DNA of 64,000 bases. Origin: Actinacidiphila paucisporea (GTDB taxonomy: Bacteria > Actinomycetota > Actinomycetes > Streptomycetales > Streptomycetaceae). The first letter of the stretch is position 1. Each line of letters opens with the position of its first letter. This document shows positions 8,453 to 17,407 of the stretch, in pieces. Under the pieces are notes generated by a model. That model had not been told where the DNA came from, did not search any database, and saw only the letters and a program-made list of their open reading frames with translations. Where the stretch lies: contig NZ_FRBI01000017.1 of NCBI RefSeq assembly GCF_900142575.1, forward strand, positions 1 to 64,000. Reading direction: 5' to 3'. The translations under genes were made by a program, and so were the position numbers.

Positions 8453-11400
8453 TCAGCCGAGGGTGACGTCCGACGAGGCGGACAGGCCGCCGGCGGTCAC
8501 CGTGAGGGTGACGTGGCCGCTGCGGACCGCGGCCAGCGTGGCCGTGGTCAGGTCCAGTACGGCCAGGGTGGCCGGTTCGCGGCGGGCCGAGCGGGCCTCG
8601 GAGGACGAGGCGGCGACCGCCAGGCCGCGGCTGCCCGACCAGGTCACGCTGGCCGGGAAGCGCAGCGGGAAGCGCAGGCCGAACTCGCTGGTGAGGCCGG
8701 TCGCCACGACGGGGGCGGACGCGCCCGGCGCGAGCTGTCCCGGCGCGGACAGGTCGATGCCGTCGATCAGCGGGCGGCTCTCGGCCTGAAGCCAGTCGCG
8801 GGTCTCCGGGCTCGGCCGGCCCGCCCGGATCCTGGCCGGGTGCGGCTCGACGCCGATGTGCATCCAGCCGAAGAAGCCGCCCTGGTCGGGTGAGCTGTAG
8901 GGCGTCTTGCCGACCGCGGGGGTGGTCACGTCGAGCACGCCGTCGGCGCGGCTGACCGACGCGGTGTGGGCGTGGCCGGTGAAGAGCGCGACCGGTTTGC
9001 CGGATTGCTCGCGGAAGTCGGCGAGCCAGCGCTGGAGCAGCCCGGCCTCCAACCGGTCGGACAGCTGGGAGGCTTCGGCCCCGGACGGGTCGTGCAGCGG
9101 GTGGTGGAAGGAGACCACCACCCCGGTCACCGACCTGTCGTCGGCGGCCTTCGCCAATTCGGCCTGGAGCAGCGGCACCTGGGACCAGTCGGAGGTGCGC
9201 ATGTCGCCGGTGTGCGAGTCCAGCAGGATGAAGCGGGTGCCCTTGTGGTCGAGGATCTGCTTGTTGGGGCGCCCGGTCACCGACAGGAAGGTGTCGAGGC
9301 CGCCGGTCGCGGACAGGCCCGCCTCGTGGTTGCCGGGCGTCCAGTACACCGGCAGGCCGGCCGGTACGTGGTCGCGCAGCAGGCCGTCGGCGAGGTCGAA
9401 GTCGGCGGGGGTGTTGTTGTCGACGAAGTCGCCGTTGATGAGGATGAAGTCCGGCTTCGCCGCGACCACTTGGCCGAGCGCCGCCACCGCCTGCCGCCCG
9501 GAGAAGGAGTCCAGGCCCGCGGCCGCGCTGATGTGCAGGTCGGACAGCACGGCGAAGGTCCAGCGCCGGTCGGGCAGTTCGCCCTGCTCGACCACGTAGG
9601 GGTCGGGCTGCGGCGGCTCCGCCAGGTCGGGCTGCTGTCCCACCTGGGCGGTGAGGCCGTCGAAGTCCAGACGGCCGGCGTTCTTGCTGGTCTGCGAGGT
9701 CTCCGCGATGTAGAGGCGCAGCAGGGTGACCGGGTCGGAGAAGCCGGCCGGTATGTCGCCGACGACGCGGCGCCAGCCCGTCCAGTCGACGGCCGTGGCG
9801 AAGGTGAACGGCACGTTGGTGGTGCCCTGCGAGGAGAGCATCGCGCGCAGCCAGTGGTTGTTGCCGTCGCCGTTGACCCACAGCGCGAGCTTCTTGGTGC
9901 CGGCCGGCAGCGTGATCGGGCCGGGCGCCCTGACCGCGTAGGCCGCCGAGGTGCTGCCCTGCCCGGTGAAGTCGTACGCCAGCCGCAGCGCGGAGTTGTC
10001 CGCGGCCGCGCCGGGGCGGTCGGGGGCGGCGACGACCGAGACGGACGCCGTACCGCGGGCGGCCAGTGCCGTCCACGTGTCGCCGGGCTCGAAGTCCGCC
10101 AGAGCGACGTCGATCAGGCCGACCGTCACCGGCAGCCGCGCCGCCACGCCCTGCACCGTCGCGGTGAGCGTCGCCGACCTGCCGCCCGCGTCGGCGGCGC
10201 CGGTCACCGTCAGGCCGTCCTTGCCGGCCACCACCGTGATCACGGAGGTGTCGTAGTCGAGCGCCACGTCGCGCGGTGCCACGGGCGCGTCGAAGCCGTC
10301 CGCGTCGTAAGCGGTCAGGGCGACGGTGACCGTCGCGCCGGGGTCGAGGGTGACCGTGCGGTCGGTGAAGGCCAGCCGGTGCAGGTCGCCCAGCACGCGC
10401 AGCCCGTGCTCGCCCTCGGCGCCGCCCGCGTGCGCCCGCAGCACGCCGGCGCCGGAGCGCCGGGCGCGGAAGACCCCGTCGCCTACCTTGCCGAGCGAGC
10501 CGGGCTCGGCCGTCCAGCCGACCTGGTGCCCGGAGGTCGCCGCCGGACCCCACGCCTCGTCGTAGCCGGCGACCGCGACGTCCACGGTCAGCCCGGGGAC
10601 GACCCGGTCGGCCTGCGGCCGGACGTCGAGCCCGGTGAGCCGCCCGGAACCGGGACGGCCGAACAGGCCGACACCGTTGGGCACCGGGCGCTCGGCTCCG
10701 TCCGAGGGGGTGTTGACGACGCCGACCGCGGTGTCGCCGGGCCGCCGGGCGACGATCTCGGTGGAGCCGCCGCCGTCCAGCATGAAGGCCTCGTCCGCGC
10801 CCAGTTGTGCCAGCAGCCGGGCCATGTCGTCGAAGCTGAGGCCCGCGGAGACGTTCGAGGACCCGTCGACCGCCACCAGCAGCAGCCGGTGCCCGCCGGC
10901 CGGCCAGCCCACCGCGGTACGCGGCTTGGGCGCGTCATTGCCGGTGCTCGGCGGGAAGTCCACCGGCGTACCGCCGTTGACCAGCACCGAGCCGCTGCCC
11001 AGCGCCATCCGCAGCGCGCCGGGCGCGTCGCTCCGCGGCGCGAAGTCCACGCTGACGGCGTCGCCGACGCGCGTCCCGGCCAACTGGCCAGCGGCGGCGC
11101 CGCGTCCCAGCACGATCAGCCCGTCCGCGGGCACCGGTGCCGCGGTGATCCGCGCGTTGACGGCCGTCACCAGGCCGCCGACGACGACGAGTTCGGTGTA
11201 CGGCCCCGGGTCCTGGAGCAGCGTGCGGTCCCCGTGGCCCCACAGCGGGGTGAAGACGGCGACGCCGTCGGCGGGCGTCGAGGGCGAGTTGAGCGCGGCC
11301 AGCGGCTGCTCGGCGCCGGCCACCGTGACCGTGCCGGCGATCATCAGGTCGGCGAGTCGCGCCACCCGGTCGGCGCCGACGGCCATCACCGTCGAGGACC

Positions 11401-11908
11401 GGTTCGTCCCCTTGCGCAGCCGGCCGCCCTGGATCTCGGGCCCCTCGGCGGCGAAGGTCTCGGTGATGTCGAAGTAGTCGCCGTTGACCGCGGCCACCGC
11501 GTGCTGCGCGTCGGTGGCGCCCTTGAGCGGCCGCGGGTCGCTGACCTTGTCCGCGACCAGGTCCACCGACGCCTCGCCGAGGTCGGCGTTGAGCACGTGC
11601 GCCCGCAGCCAGCCCGTACGCCCGAAGACGTCGAACGAGGTCAGCGCGATGCCGGGCGCGACCGGGTGGTCCACCCGGCTGCTGAGGACCGACTCCCCGT
11701 CGACGGTCAGCCGGTACGCCGGCGGCCTGAAGCCCGCCGCGCCCTTCCCCGGGGCCTGCCCGTTCGGCCCGCCGCCGTGCTCGTCCCCGGCCGCGAAGGC
11801 GGTGCCCCCGCCCCCGGCGACTCCCGTGGCGACCCCCGCGGCGGCGACGGCGCCCACGATGAGTCCCCGGCGCGTCATGCCTGCTGTGCCCGTGCACTCC
11901 ATGTCCAT
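8453..11908 (-). CDS. Exported phosphodiester glycosidase / metallophosphoesterase fusion
   Basis: 1151 residues. A Tat-type signal (MTRRGLIVGAVAAAG) begins near residue 11; start chosen at ATG 11908, with 11878 an alternative. Residues ~60-430 form a NAGPA-type phosphodiester glycosidase domain (AAVNGDYFDI, FMLDGGGSTEIV, NGVGLFG). Ig/Big-like and jelly-roll modules cover ~440-740. A calcineurin-like metallophosphoesterase covers ~780-1010, with LSDLHIS, NGDFVDNN, GNHEAG, FHHPLHD and GHAHTASV supplying the metal ligands. A ~90-residue beta domain ends the protein. It probably removes phosphate and phosphodiester-linked sugars from extracellular polymers such as teichoic acid or phosphoglycans; the true substrate is unknown. 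Confidence 0.88.
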   Translation of the reverse strand: MDMECTGTAGMTRRGLIVGAVAAAGVATGVAGGGGTAFAAGDEHGGGPNGQAPGKGAAGFRPPAYRLTVDGESVLSSRVDHPVAPGIALTSFDVFGRTGWLRAHVLNADLGEASVDLVADKVSDPRPLKGATDAQHAVAAVNGDYFDITETFAAEGPEIQGGRLRKGTNRSSTVMAVGADRVARLADLMIAGTVTVAGAEQPLAALNSPSTPADGVAVFTPLWGHGDRTLLQDPGPYTELVVVGGLVTAVNARITAAPVPADGLIVLGRGAAAGQLAGTRVGDAVSVDFAPRSDAPGALRMALGSGSVLVNGGTPVDFPPSTGNDAPKPRTAVGWPAGGHRLLLVAVDGSSNVSAGLSFDDMARLLAQLGADEAFMLDGGGSTEIVARRPGDTAVGVVNTPSDGAERPVPNGVGLFGRPGSGRLTGLDVRPQADRVVPGLTVDVAVAGYDEAWGPAATSGHQVGWTAEPGSLGKVGDGVFRARRSGAGVLRAHAGGAEGEHGLRVLGDLHRLAFTDRTVTLDPGATVTVALTAYDADGFDAPVAPRDVALDYDTSVITVVAGKDGLTVTGAADAGGRSATLTATVQGVAARLPVTVGLIDVALADFEPGDTWTALAARGTASVSVVAAPDRPGAAADNSALRLAYDFTGQGSTSAAYAVRAPGPITLPAGTKKLALWVNGDGNNHWLRAMLSSQGTTNVPFTFATAVDWTGWRRVVGDIPAGFSDPVTLLRLYIAETSQTSKNAGRLDFDGLTAQVGQQPDLAEPPQPDPYVVEQGELPDRRWTFAVLSDLHISAAAGLDSFSGRQAVAALGQVVAAKPDFILINGDFVDNNTPADFDLADGLLRDHVPAGLPVYWTPGNHEAGLSATGGLDTFLSVTGRPNKQILDHKGTRFILLDSHTGDMRTSDWSQVPLLQAELAKAADDRSVTGVVVSFHHPLHDPSGAEASQLSDRLEAGLLQRWLADFREQSGKPVALFTGHAHTASVSRADGVLDVTTPAVGKTPYSSPDQGGFFGWMHIGVEPHPARIRAGRPSPETRDWLQAESRPLIDGIDLSAPGQLAPGASAPVVATGLTSEFGLRFPLRFPASVTWSGSRGLAVAASSSEARSARREPATLAVLDLTTATLAAVRSGHVTLTVTAGGLSASSDVTLG

Positions 11909-12230
11909 GACGCACGACGCTAGGCCTTCGGGCCCACGCAGGAGTGGACCTCCGGATGAACAGATGTAGGCGGCATGCTTTTTCGCCTGGTTCGGATGGT
12001 TCTTACGGTTCGCGCGATGCGGACGGTTCGGCGGTTCGTGCGGCGCCGAAGGTGCGCGGGTTTCGTGGCGGGTCGCGCGGGCGGGGCGTCCGCGGTGGGC
12101 CCGGCGTACCGCCATCGGGTGCTCTCGCGGGCCGCTGCCGTGTCGGGGCGGGCCGTCGGCCCCGGTCACCGGAATCATCTGAGCGTTGCTCGCGGTAGCC
12201 ACGAACGGTTTCACGATGGGAGCGGTCGTC
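11909..12230. other. Intergenic region with GGTTCG repeats
   Basis: 322 bp between two divergent genes. Five GGTTC motifs (four of them GGTTCG) lie between 11989 and 12038 with irregular spacing. GGGAG at 12218-12222 is the ribosome-binding site of the next gene. No clear promoter hexamers were found. Confidence 0.4.
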
Positions 12231-12638
12231 ATGGACAGCAGCATGCGCGGACGTCTGGCGGCGCTGACGGCGGCGACGGCGGCGGTGGTCGGCCTCGCCG
12301 GCGGCCTGGCCGGGCAGGCCTACGCGGCCCCCGGCGGCCCCGCGGCGGCGTATTGCGCCCTGGGACAGCACCGGAACCACCCGATGGCGGGCGGGGAGTC
12401 CGCCCACGGCCTGTGCGATTCCGGCCGGCTCGGCCCGCGCGGGGGGCGGCCCTCCTACGCCGGACCCTCGACGTACGTCGGCGACCAGGCGTCCTCCCCG
12501 GCCCTCGACGCCCCCACCGAGGGCGCAACCGCTGAGGGCGCCCCCACCGAGGAGGCCCCCTCCCAGGGCGCCACCGACGCCGTGCCGCCGGCGACCGCGC
12601 CCACCCCCGCCGACCCCGCCGTCGACCTGCGCGCCTGA
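12231..12638 (+). CDS. Small secreted protein of unknown function
   Basis: 135 residues, ATG at 12231 with GGGAG 8 nt upstream. Residues 1-~32 are a signal peptide ending in an AYA-type cleavage site. The mature part has two cysteines about 20 residues apart (YCALGQ, HGLCDS), possibly a disulfide, and then a low-complexity Glu/Pro/Ala/Thr tail after residue ~85. No family is recognised. Confidence 0.65.
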   Translation: MDSSMRGRLAALTAATAAVVGLAGGLAGQAYAAPGGPAAAYCALGQHRNHPMAGGESAHGLCDSGRLGPRGGRPSYAGPSTYVGDQASSPALDAPTEGATAEGAPTEEAPSQGATDAVPPATAPTPADPAVDLRA

Positions 12639-12854
12639 AGCTTCCTGACGGGACGTCCGGAGGCGGCTGCGCAGGCGCGGGCGCCGAAGACGCCGGGCGG
12701 GTGAAACGGGACTCGGCGCGGACGTACGGCCGCGGCCGCGGCCGCGCGGTATGTGTGCGGCCGTGTTCCGCGAACAGCAGCAGCAGAAGCAGCAGGCCGG
12801 CCGCGGCCGCCGGCCCGGTTGGGGCGGCGCCGTCGCGGCCGCCGTCACCGCGGG

Positions 12855-13324
12855 GTTGACCAGGACGGCTTCGCCGTGCTCAACAGCTTCCTGAAGCGCA
12901 GCTGCTCGACGGCCGCGGCGGCGATCCCGTCGACCGGGTGACCCCGCGGCTGGAGACCGAGGTCCTGCGCTACTGGGAGACCACCCCGGACGCCACGCTG
13001 TTCAGGGAGGCGCAGCCGGTCCTCGGCGTGGACGGCTCGCCGGCGGGCGTGTGCGAAGGGGAGCCGACGTGTCCCGGCAAGGGCAGGGTGTGGGCCAAGC
13101 CCGGCACGGTCACCGGTCTCGACGCCCTCAACAACCGGCTGGCCGTCGGTGCCCAGACGATGGGCGGCTACCTCGACGCGGGGCACGGGCGGCTCTGCAC
13201 CGTCTACCTCGCCGTGAACGGCGCCACGACGCCCGACATCCCGGGCCTTTTCGGCCTCATCGACGACGAGGCCCGCATCCTGGGCCTGCTCCAGCAGCAG
13301 GCCGCAGGCCGGCACCGCCGCTGA
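12855..13324 (+). pseudogene. Remnant of an S13-family D-Ala-D-Ala carboxypeptidase (PBP4/DacB-like)
   Basis: Residues read from 12938 to 13324 match the C-terminal third of actinobacterial S13 carboxypeptidases: LETEVLRYW, PVLGVDGS, CPGKGRVWAKPGTVTG (aligned with the KTG box region), GYLDAG, DIPGLFGLIDDEARI. The same frame stays open back to 12860 and contains QLLDGRGGDPVDRVTPRLE. The preceding conserved piece, DGFAVLNSFLK, is in another frame (12855-12896), so a frameshift or small deletion lies near 12885-12900. No Ser-x-x-Lys active site or N-terminal domain is found upstream. KPG replaces the usual KTG. This is a decayed gene. Confidence 0.7.
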
Positions 13325-13649
13325 CCGCCCCGCCGGTCCCGGCACAGGAGGTCGCCCCACCCGCTCGGCCAGGCCCCGGTCACCCGCGGCCGGACCTGCC
13401 GGGCGGCCCGACCCGGCGCCCGACCGGGCCGCCGGGATGCGGGCGGGGCGCGGCGGCGAGAGGGTGGAGGGAGGGGCAGGTCCTGTTCCGGCCGCCGTGC
13501 GGCCCGCGAGGGGTGCCGCCGCACCGGCCGCCCTGCGAGGGCGGAGCCGGGCGGGCCGCCCGCGACGACGTACGACGCACGGACCACGCACCGCCCCCGC
13601 GCCCCGCGGGGAGCGCGGAGCCGTATCGCGCCCCGGCAAGGAGACCGTC
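13325..13649. other. Intergenic region upstream of flavoprotein gene
   Basis: 325 bp of very GC-rich sequence. Apart from AAGGAGA at 13638-13644, the ribosome-binding site of the flavoprotein, nothing distinctive is seen. Confidence 0.4.
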
Positions 13650-15026
13650 ATGGATGCCGCGACGCTGCAGGGGCTGAGGACCGCGCTGCGCGGCCCGGTC
13701 GTCACCGCGGAGGACGCCGGGTACGACGAGGCACGCCGGGCCTACAACGCGATGATCGACCGCCGGCCGGCCGCGCTCGTGCGGTGCCGGGACGCGGGGG
13801 ACGTACGGGACGCGGTCACCGCGGTCCGCGAGAAGGGGCTGGAGATCGCCGTCCGCGGCGGCGCGCACAGCGGCCCCGGCCTGTGCCTGGTGGACGGCGC
13901 CGTCACCGTCGACCTGTCGCCGATGCGCGGCGTACGCGTCGACCCGGTGGCGCGGACCGCCCAGGTGGCCGGAGGCGCTCTGATCGGCGACCTCGACCAC
14001 GCGGCGCACGCCTTCGGTCTGGGCGTGCCGGCCGGGATCGTGTCGACGACCGGCGTGTCGGGCCTGACCCTCGGCGGCGGGCACGGGCACCTCACCCGCA
14101 AGTACGGCCTGACTGTGGACAGCCTGCTGTCCGCCGACGTCGTGCTCGCGGACGGCTCCTTCGTCACCGCGAGCGAGCAGGACCACCCGGACCTCTTCTG
14201 GGCGCTGCGCGGCGGCGGCGGGAACTTCGGCGTCGTCACCTCCCTCACCTTCGGCCTGCACCCCGTGGACACCGTCGTCCTCGGGATCACCCTGTGGAGC
14301 CTGGACCGCATCCGCGACGTGCTGCGGTGGTACCGGGAGTTCCTTCCGCAGGCGCCGGACGACGTGAACGGCTTCTTCGCGGAGCTGACCGTCCCGCCGG
14401 CCCCGCCCTTCCCCGAGGAGATCCACGGGCGGAAGATGTGCGGAGTCGTGTGGTGCCTGACCGGGGACCCGGAGGGCGCCGAGGCGGCGCTCGCGGCGGT
14501 GGCGGAGCCCGCGCCGCCGGACTTCCACTTCACGGCCCCGATGCCCTACCCGGCGGTGCAGACGATGTTCGACGGCCTGCTGCCCCCGGGGCTCCAGTGG
14601 TACTGGCGCGGGGACTTCTTCGACCGGATCACGGACGACGCCGTCGAGGTGCACGCCACCTATGCGGAACGGATGCCGACCGCCCTGTCGACCATGCACA
14701 TGTACCCGGTCGACGGCGCCGCCCACCGGGTCGACCCGGCGGCCACGGCGTGGGCCTACCGGGACGCCGTGTGGTCCGGCATCGTCGCCGGCATCGACCC
14801 CGACCCGGCCAACGCCGAGGTGATCAGGCAGTGGTGCGTGGACTACTGGGAGGCGCTGCACCCGCAGTCGATGGGCGGCGGTTACGTCAACTTCATGGGC
14901 ACCGGCGAGAGCCAGGACCGCGTCAGGGCCACCTACCGCGACCACTACGAGCGGCTCGCGCAGGTCAAGCGGACCTACGACCCCGACAACTTCTTCCACG
15001 CGAACCAGAACATCGCGCCGGCCTGA
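13650..15026 (+). CDS. FAD-binding oxidoreductase (BBE-like)
   Basis: 458 residues, ATG at 13650 with AAGGAGA upstream. The FAD-binding (PCMH-type) domain covers ~35-210: VRGGAHSGPGLCLVDGAVTVDLS is the flavin-binding loop, whose His (GGAHS) is the usual covalent FAD attachment site, with VSGLTLGGGHGHLTRKYG further on. The Cys of bicovalent enzymes is replaced in the GLTLGGGHG loop, so attachment is probably single. The C-terminal BBE motif (YRDHYERLAQVKRTYDPDNFFHANQNI) closes the protein. Such enzymes oxidise alkaloids, sugars or polyketides. There are no pathway genes alongside, so the substrate is unknown. Confidence 0.88.
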   Translation: MDAATLQGLRTALRGPVVTAEDAGYDEARRAYNAMIDRRPAALVRCRDAGDVRDAVTAVREKGLEIAVRGGAHSGPGLCLVDGAVTVDLSPMRGVRVDPVARTAQVAGGALIGDLDHAAHAFGLGVPAGIVSTTGVSGLTLGGGHGHLTRKYGLTVDSLLSADVVLADGSFVTASEQDHPDLFWALRGGGGNFGVVTSLTFGLHPVDTVVLGITLWSLDRIRDVLRWYREFLPQAPDDVNGFFAELTVPPAPPFPEEIHGRKMCGVVWCLTGDPEGAEAALAAVAEPAPPDFHFTAPMPYPAVQTMFDGLLPPGLQWYWRGDFFDRITDDAVEVHATYAERMPTALSTMHMYPVDGAAHRVDPAATAWAYRDAVWSGIVAGIDPDPANAEVIRQWCVDYWEALHPQSMGGGYVNFMGTGESQDRVRATYRDHYERLAQVKRTYDPDNFFHANQNIAPA

Positions 15027-15073
15027 CACCGCCTTCCGGCACTTCCGGCACCTGACACCGCCTTCCGGCACCT
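15027..15073. repeat. 29-bp-period direct repeat between convergent genes
   Basis: CCTGACACCGCCTTCCGGCA occurs at about 15022 and again at about 15051, the first copy including the stop codon of the flavoprotein gene. It lies in the short gap before the convergent TerD-fusion gene. Confidence 0.5.
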
Positions 15074-17221
15074 TCAGGCGACGTCGACGCCGTAGTCGCG
15101 CAGGAGCGCCTCCAGGCCGCCCGGATAGCCCTTGCCGCCCATCACGAAGTCCCAGTCGCCCCCCGCGCGGCGGCGGAACGAGCCGAGGACCAGGGCGGTC
15201 TCGCCGGGGCGGCCGTCGGAGACCTCCAGGCGGCCCAGCTCGGCCGCCGACCCGTCCAGCAGCCGGATGCCCGCACGGGTGAAGCCGGACAGGTCGGCGT
15301 CCGGATTGACGGTGGGGTCGATCGCGGTGGCCAGCACGAGGCGGTCGGCCCGGTCGGGGAGGGCGTCGAAGGCCACCCGCAGGGCCGCCCTGTCGGGGGC
15401 GGTCGGCGGGATCGCGGTGACGGTGCCGTCGGGGGTGCGGGGGTTGTTGTAGAAGACGAAGTGGTCGTCGCTCAGCACGTTGCCGCCCCGGCAGACCAGC
15501 GCGCAGACGTCGAGGACGACCGTGCCCGACCACGACACGCCCAGCACGTTGTGGTCGGGCGTGGGCGGGGCCGCGGGCACCGGCGGCCGCTCGGTGGGGC
15601 CGAGCCGGCCGCGCAGACCGTGCTGGTGCAGCAGCTCGACCAGCTGCTCACCGGAGACCAGCTCCAGCGGCTTGCCGCGGGCGAAGGCCTGCGAGCCGGG
15701 GCCGAAGCGGGAGGTCGTGACCAGGACGCCCTTGTTGGCGCCGGTGTGCTGGACGGTGCCGTACAGGTCGCGGACCGCGGTGGGCTGCACGGTGTGGCGG
15801 TAGCGCTTGACCTGCACGACGATCGTGCCGCCGCGTATCGGGGTCGGGTCGACCGCGTCCACGTCGACGCCGCCGTCGCCCGAGCGCTGGGTGGTGACCG
15901 CCTCCATGCCCATGGCGCGGAAGAGGTCGGCGACCAGGAGCTCGAAGTCCAGCGGGTCCATGGCGTAGAGGTTGGGCTCGTCGTCGTCCGCCGCGGAGTC
16001 CCGGGCGGCGGAGTCCCCGGCGGCCGAACCCCGGGCCTCGGGGACCCGGGGCGCCGGGGTCTGGGACACCGCTCCGGCGCCCACGTCGTCCGGGAGCCGG
16101 CCCGGGCGTACGGCGACGCAGCTGTCGGGGCGGGCCGAGAGCCGGCCGTGGAAGCCGTCGACCAGGCAGTCCACCGCGCTCAGCCGCGCCAGGTCCAGTG
16201 CGTCGAAGGCGGTGCGGGTGGCCGTCACGGCGGCCAGGAAGATCCGGGCCTCGCGGCCGGTCGCCGGGTCGTGGTCGTCCACGAAGCCGCTCAGCTCGAC
16301 CGACTCCAGGGCGCCGGACTCGTCCGCGGCGAAGACGTCGCGCAGCGCCAGCAGCACGCACTGGGCGAGCAGGTCGCGGTAGAGCGCCCGGCGCTGGGTC
16401 ACCGGGCGGGCCGTCTCCTTGTAGCGGTCGGCGGCCGGCATGTACCGCACCGACTTCACCTCGGGGATGACGCCGTATCCGGGCAGCTCCCACGTGAGCA
16501 CCAACTGCTGCGCGCCCGGGTCGTACGCGGCGTCCACCTGGCGCGGCATGTCCTCGGGCCACGCGGTGGAGGAGTAGAGGGCGGCGGAGAAGTACTGCGC
16601 GACCGCGTCCGGCTCCCCGGCGCGCAGGGCGGCCGCCAACTGGCCTACCCCGGTGTTGTGCCGGCGGATCTCGGCGAGCCGGCCCGCCGCCCACTGGTCG
16701 TACTGCTGCCGGTAGGCGGCCAGTTGCTGCTGCCGCTGCGCCTCCGCGGCCTGCGCGGCGGCCAGGTCGCGGGCGTAGTGCGCCTGCGCCTCCTCCTGCG
16801 CCCGCCGGGCCGCCCGGCCCCAACCGCCCTGCGCCTGGTTCTGGTAGCGCTGCGGGTCGGGCATCGGGACGGGCCGGGCGAGCGCTCCGGGGGCGAACGG
16901 TTCGAGCTGCTCGGAGCGCAGCAGCGCGGCCGTACGGAAGGCCGGGGCGCGGCTCCCGGTGGCCAGCAGGCGGCCGAGCGCCTCGACGCGGGCGTCCAGT
17001 TCCTCGGTACGCCGCAGGGCGTCGGCCTCCTGGTGCTGCCGGTAGGCGGCCTGCTGCTCGCGGCTCTGCCGGGCCATGTCCCGCTCGTACGCCCGCTGCT
17101 GCCGCTCCCGCTCCCGCTGCTGCTGTGCCCGCGCCCGCAGTTGCGCCTCCTGCTGCCGCTGCTGCTGGCGCTGCGTCTCGGCCCAGATGCCGATCGGACC
17201 GCTGTTGGAGCGACGAGTCAT
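15074..17221 (-). CDS. Coiled-coil / Mrr-type restriction endonuclease / TerD fusion protein
   Basis: 715 residues; ATG at 17221 (MTRRSNSGP) with GGGAGGG upstream; an in-frame extension to 17398 has no such site. Residues ~10-80 and ~130-190 are Gln/Arg/Ala-rich and probably coiled coil. An uncharacterised domain follows (about 190-400). Residues ~420-530 are an Mrr-like nuclease with the PD-(D/E)xK set: FELLVADLFRAMG, GDGGVDVD and IVVQVKRY. Residues ~570-715 are a TerD-like domain (DVCALVCRGG, DHFVFYNN, RDYGVD), a calcium-binding fold of stress and tellurite-resistance systems. It is a soluble, possibly DNA-targeting stress or defence protein; there are no other ter genes nearby. Confidence 0.85.
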   Translation of the reverse strand: MTRRSNSGPIGIWAETQRQQQRQQEAQLRARAQQQRERERQQRAYERDMARQSREQQAAYRQHQEADALRRTEELDARVEALGRLLATGSRAPAFRTAALLRSEQLEPFAPGALARPVPMPDPQRYQNQAQGGWGRAARRAQEEAQAHYARDLAAAQAAEAQRQQQLAAYRQQYDQWAAGRLAEIRRHNTGVGQLAAALRAGEPDAVAQYFSAALYSSTAWPEDMPRQVDAAYDPGAQQLVLTWELPGYGVIPEVKSVRYMPAADRYKETARPVTQRRALYRDLLAQCVLLALRDVFAADESGALESVELSGFVDDHDPATGREARIFLAAVTATRTAFDALDLARLSAVDCLVDGFHGRLSARPDSCVAVRPGRLPDDVGAGAVSQTPAPRVPEARGSAAGDSAARDSAADDDEPNLYAMDPLDFELLVADLFRAMGMEAVTTQRSGDGGVDVDAVDPTPIRGGTIVVQVKRYRHTVQPTAVRDLYGTVQHTGANKGVLVTTSRFGPGSQAFARGKPLELVSGEQLVELLHQHGLRGRLGPTERPPVPAAPPTPDHNVLGVSWSGTVVLDVCALVCRGGNVLSDDHFVFYNNPRTPDGTVTAIPPTAPDRAALRVAFDALPDRADRLVLATAIDPTVNPDADLSGFTRAGIRLLDGSAAELGRLEVSDGRPGETALVLGSFRRRAGGDWDFVMGGKGYPGGLEALLRDYGVDVA

Positions 17222-17407
17222 GCGGTGTTGCCCTCCCCCGGGGGACTTGCCGTCCCGGAACCGCGCGCCGGGGCGACCGGCAGCACACATGTCCGACTCT
17301 ACGGCGAAGTCGCAGCCCAGCCCATCCACTTCACGCACCCGGGGGCGCCGCGCCGCCCGCCGGGCGCCGGGGACGGCGCGGGGCGGGCGGCGCGGCACCG
17401 GCCGCGG

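Noticed and set aside
8421..11923. Long open frames on both strands inside the phosphodiester glycosidase gene (for example plus 8966-11923, minus 8421-10553)
   Set aside because: Arg/Pro/Gly-rich shadow translations of a high-GC gene; the minus frame 8453-11908 alone has clear domains and a signal peptide.
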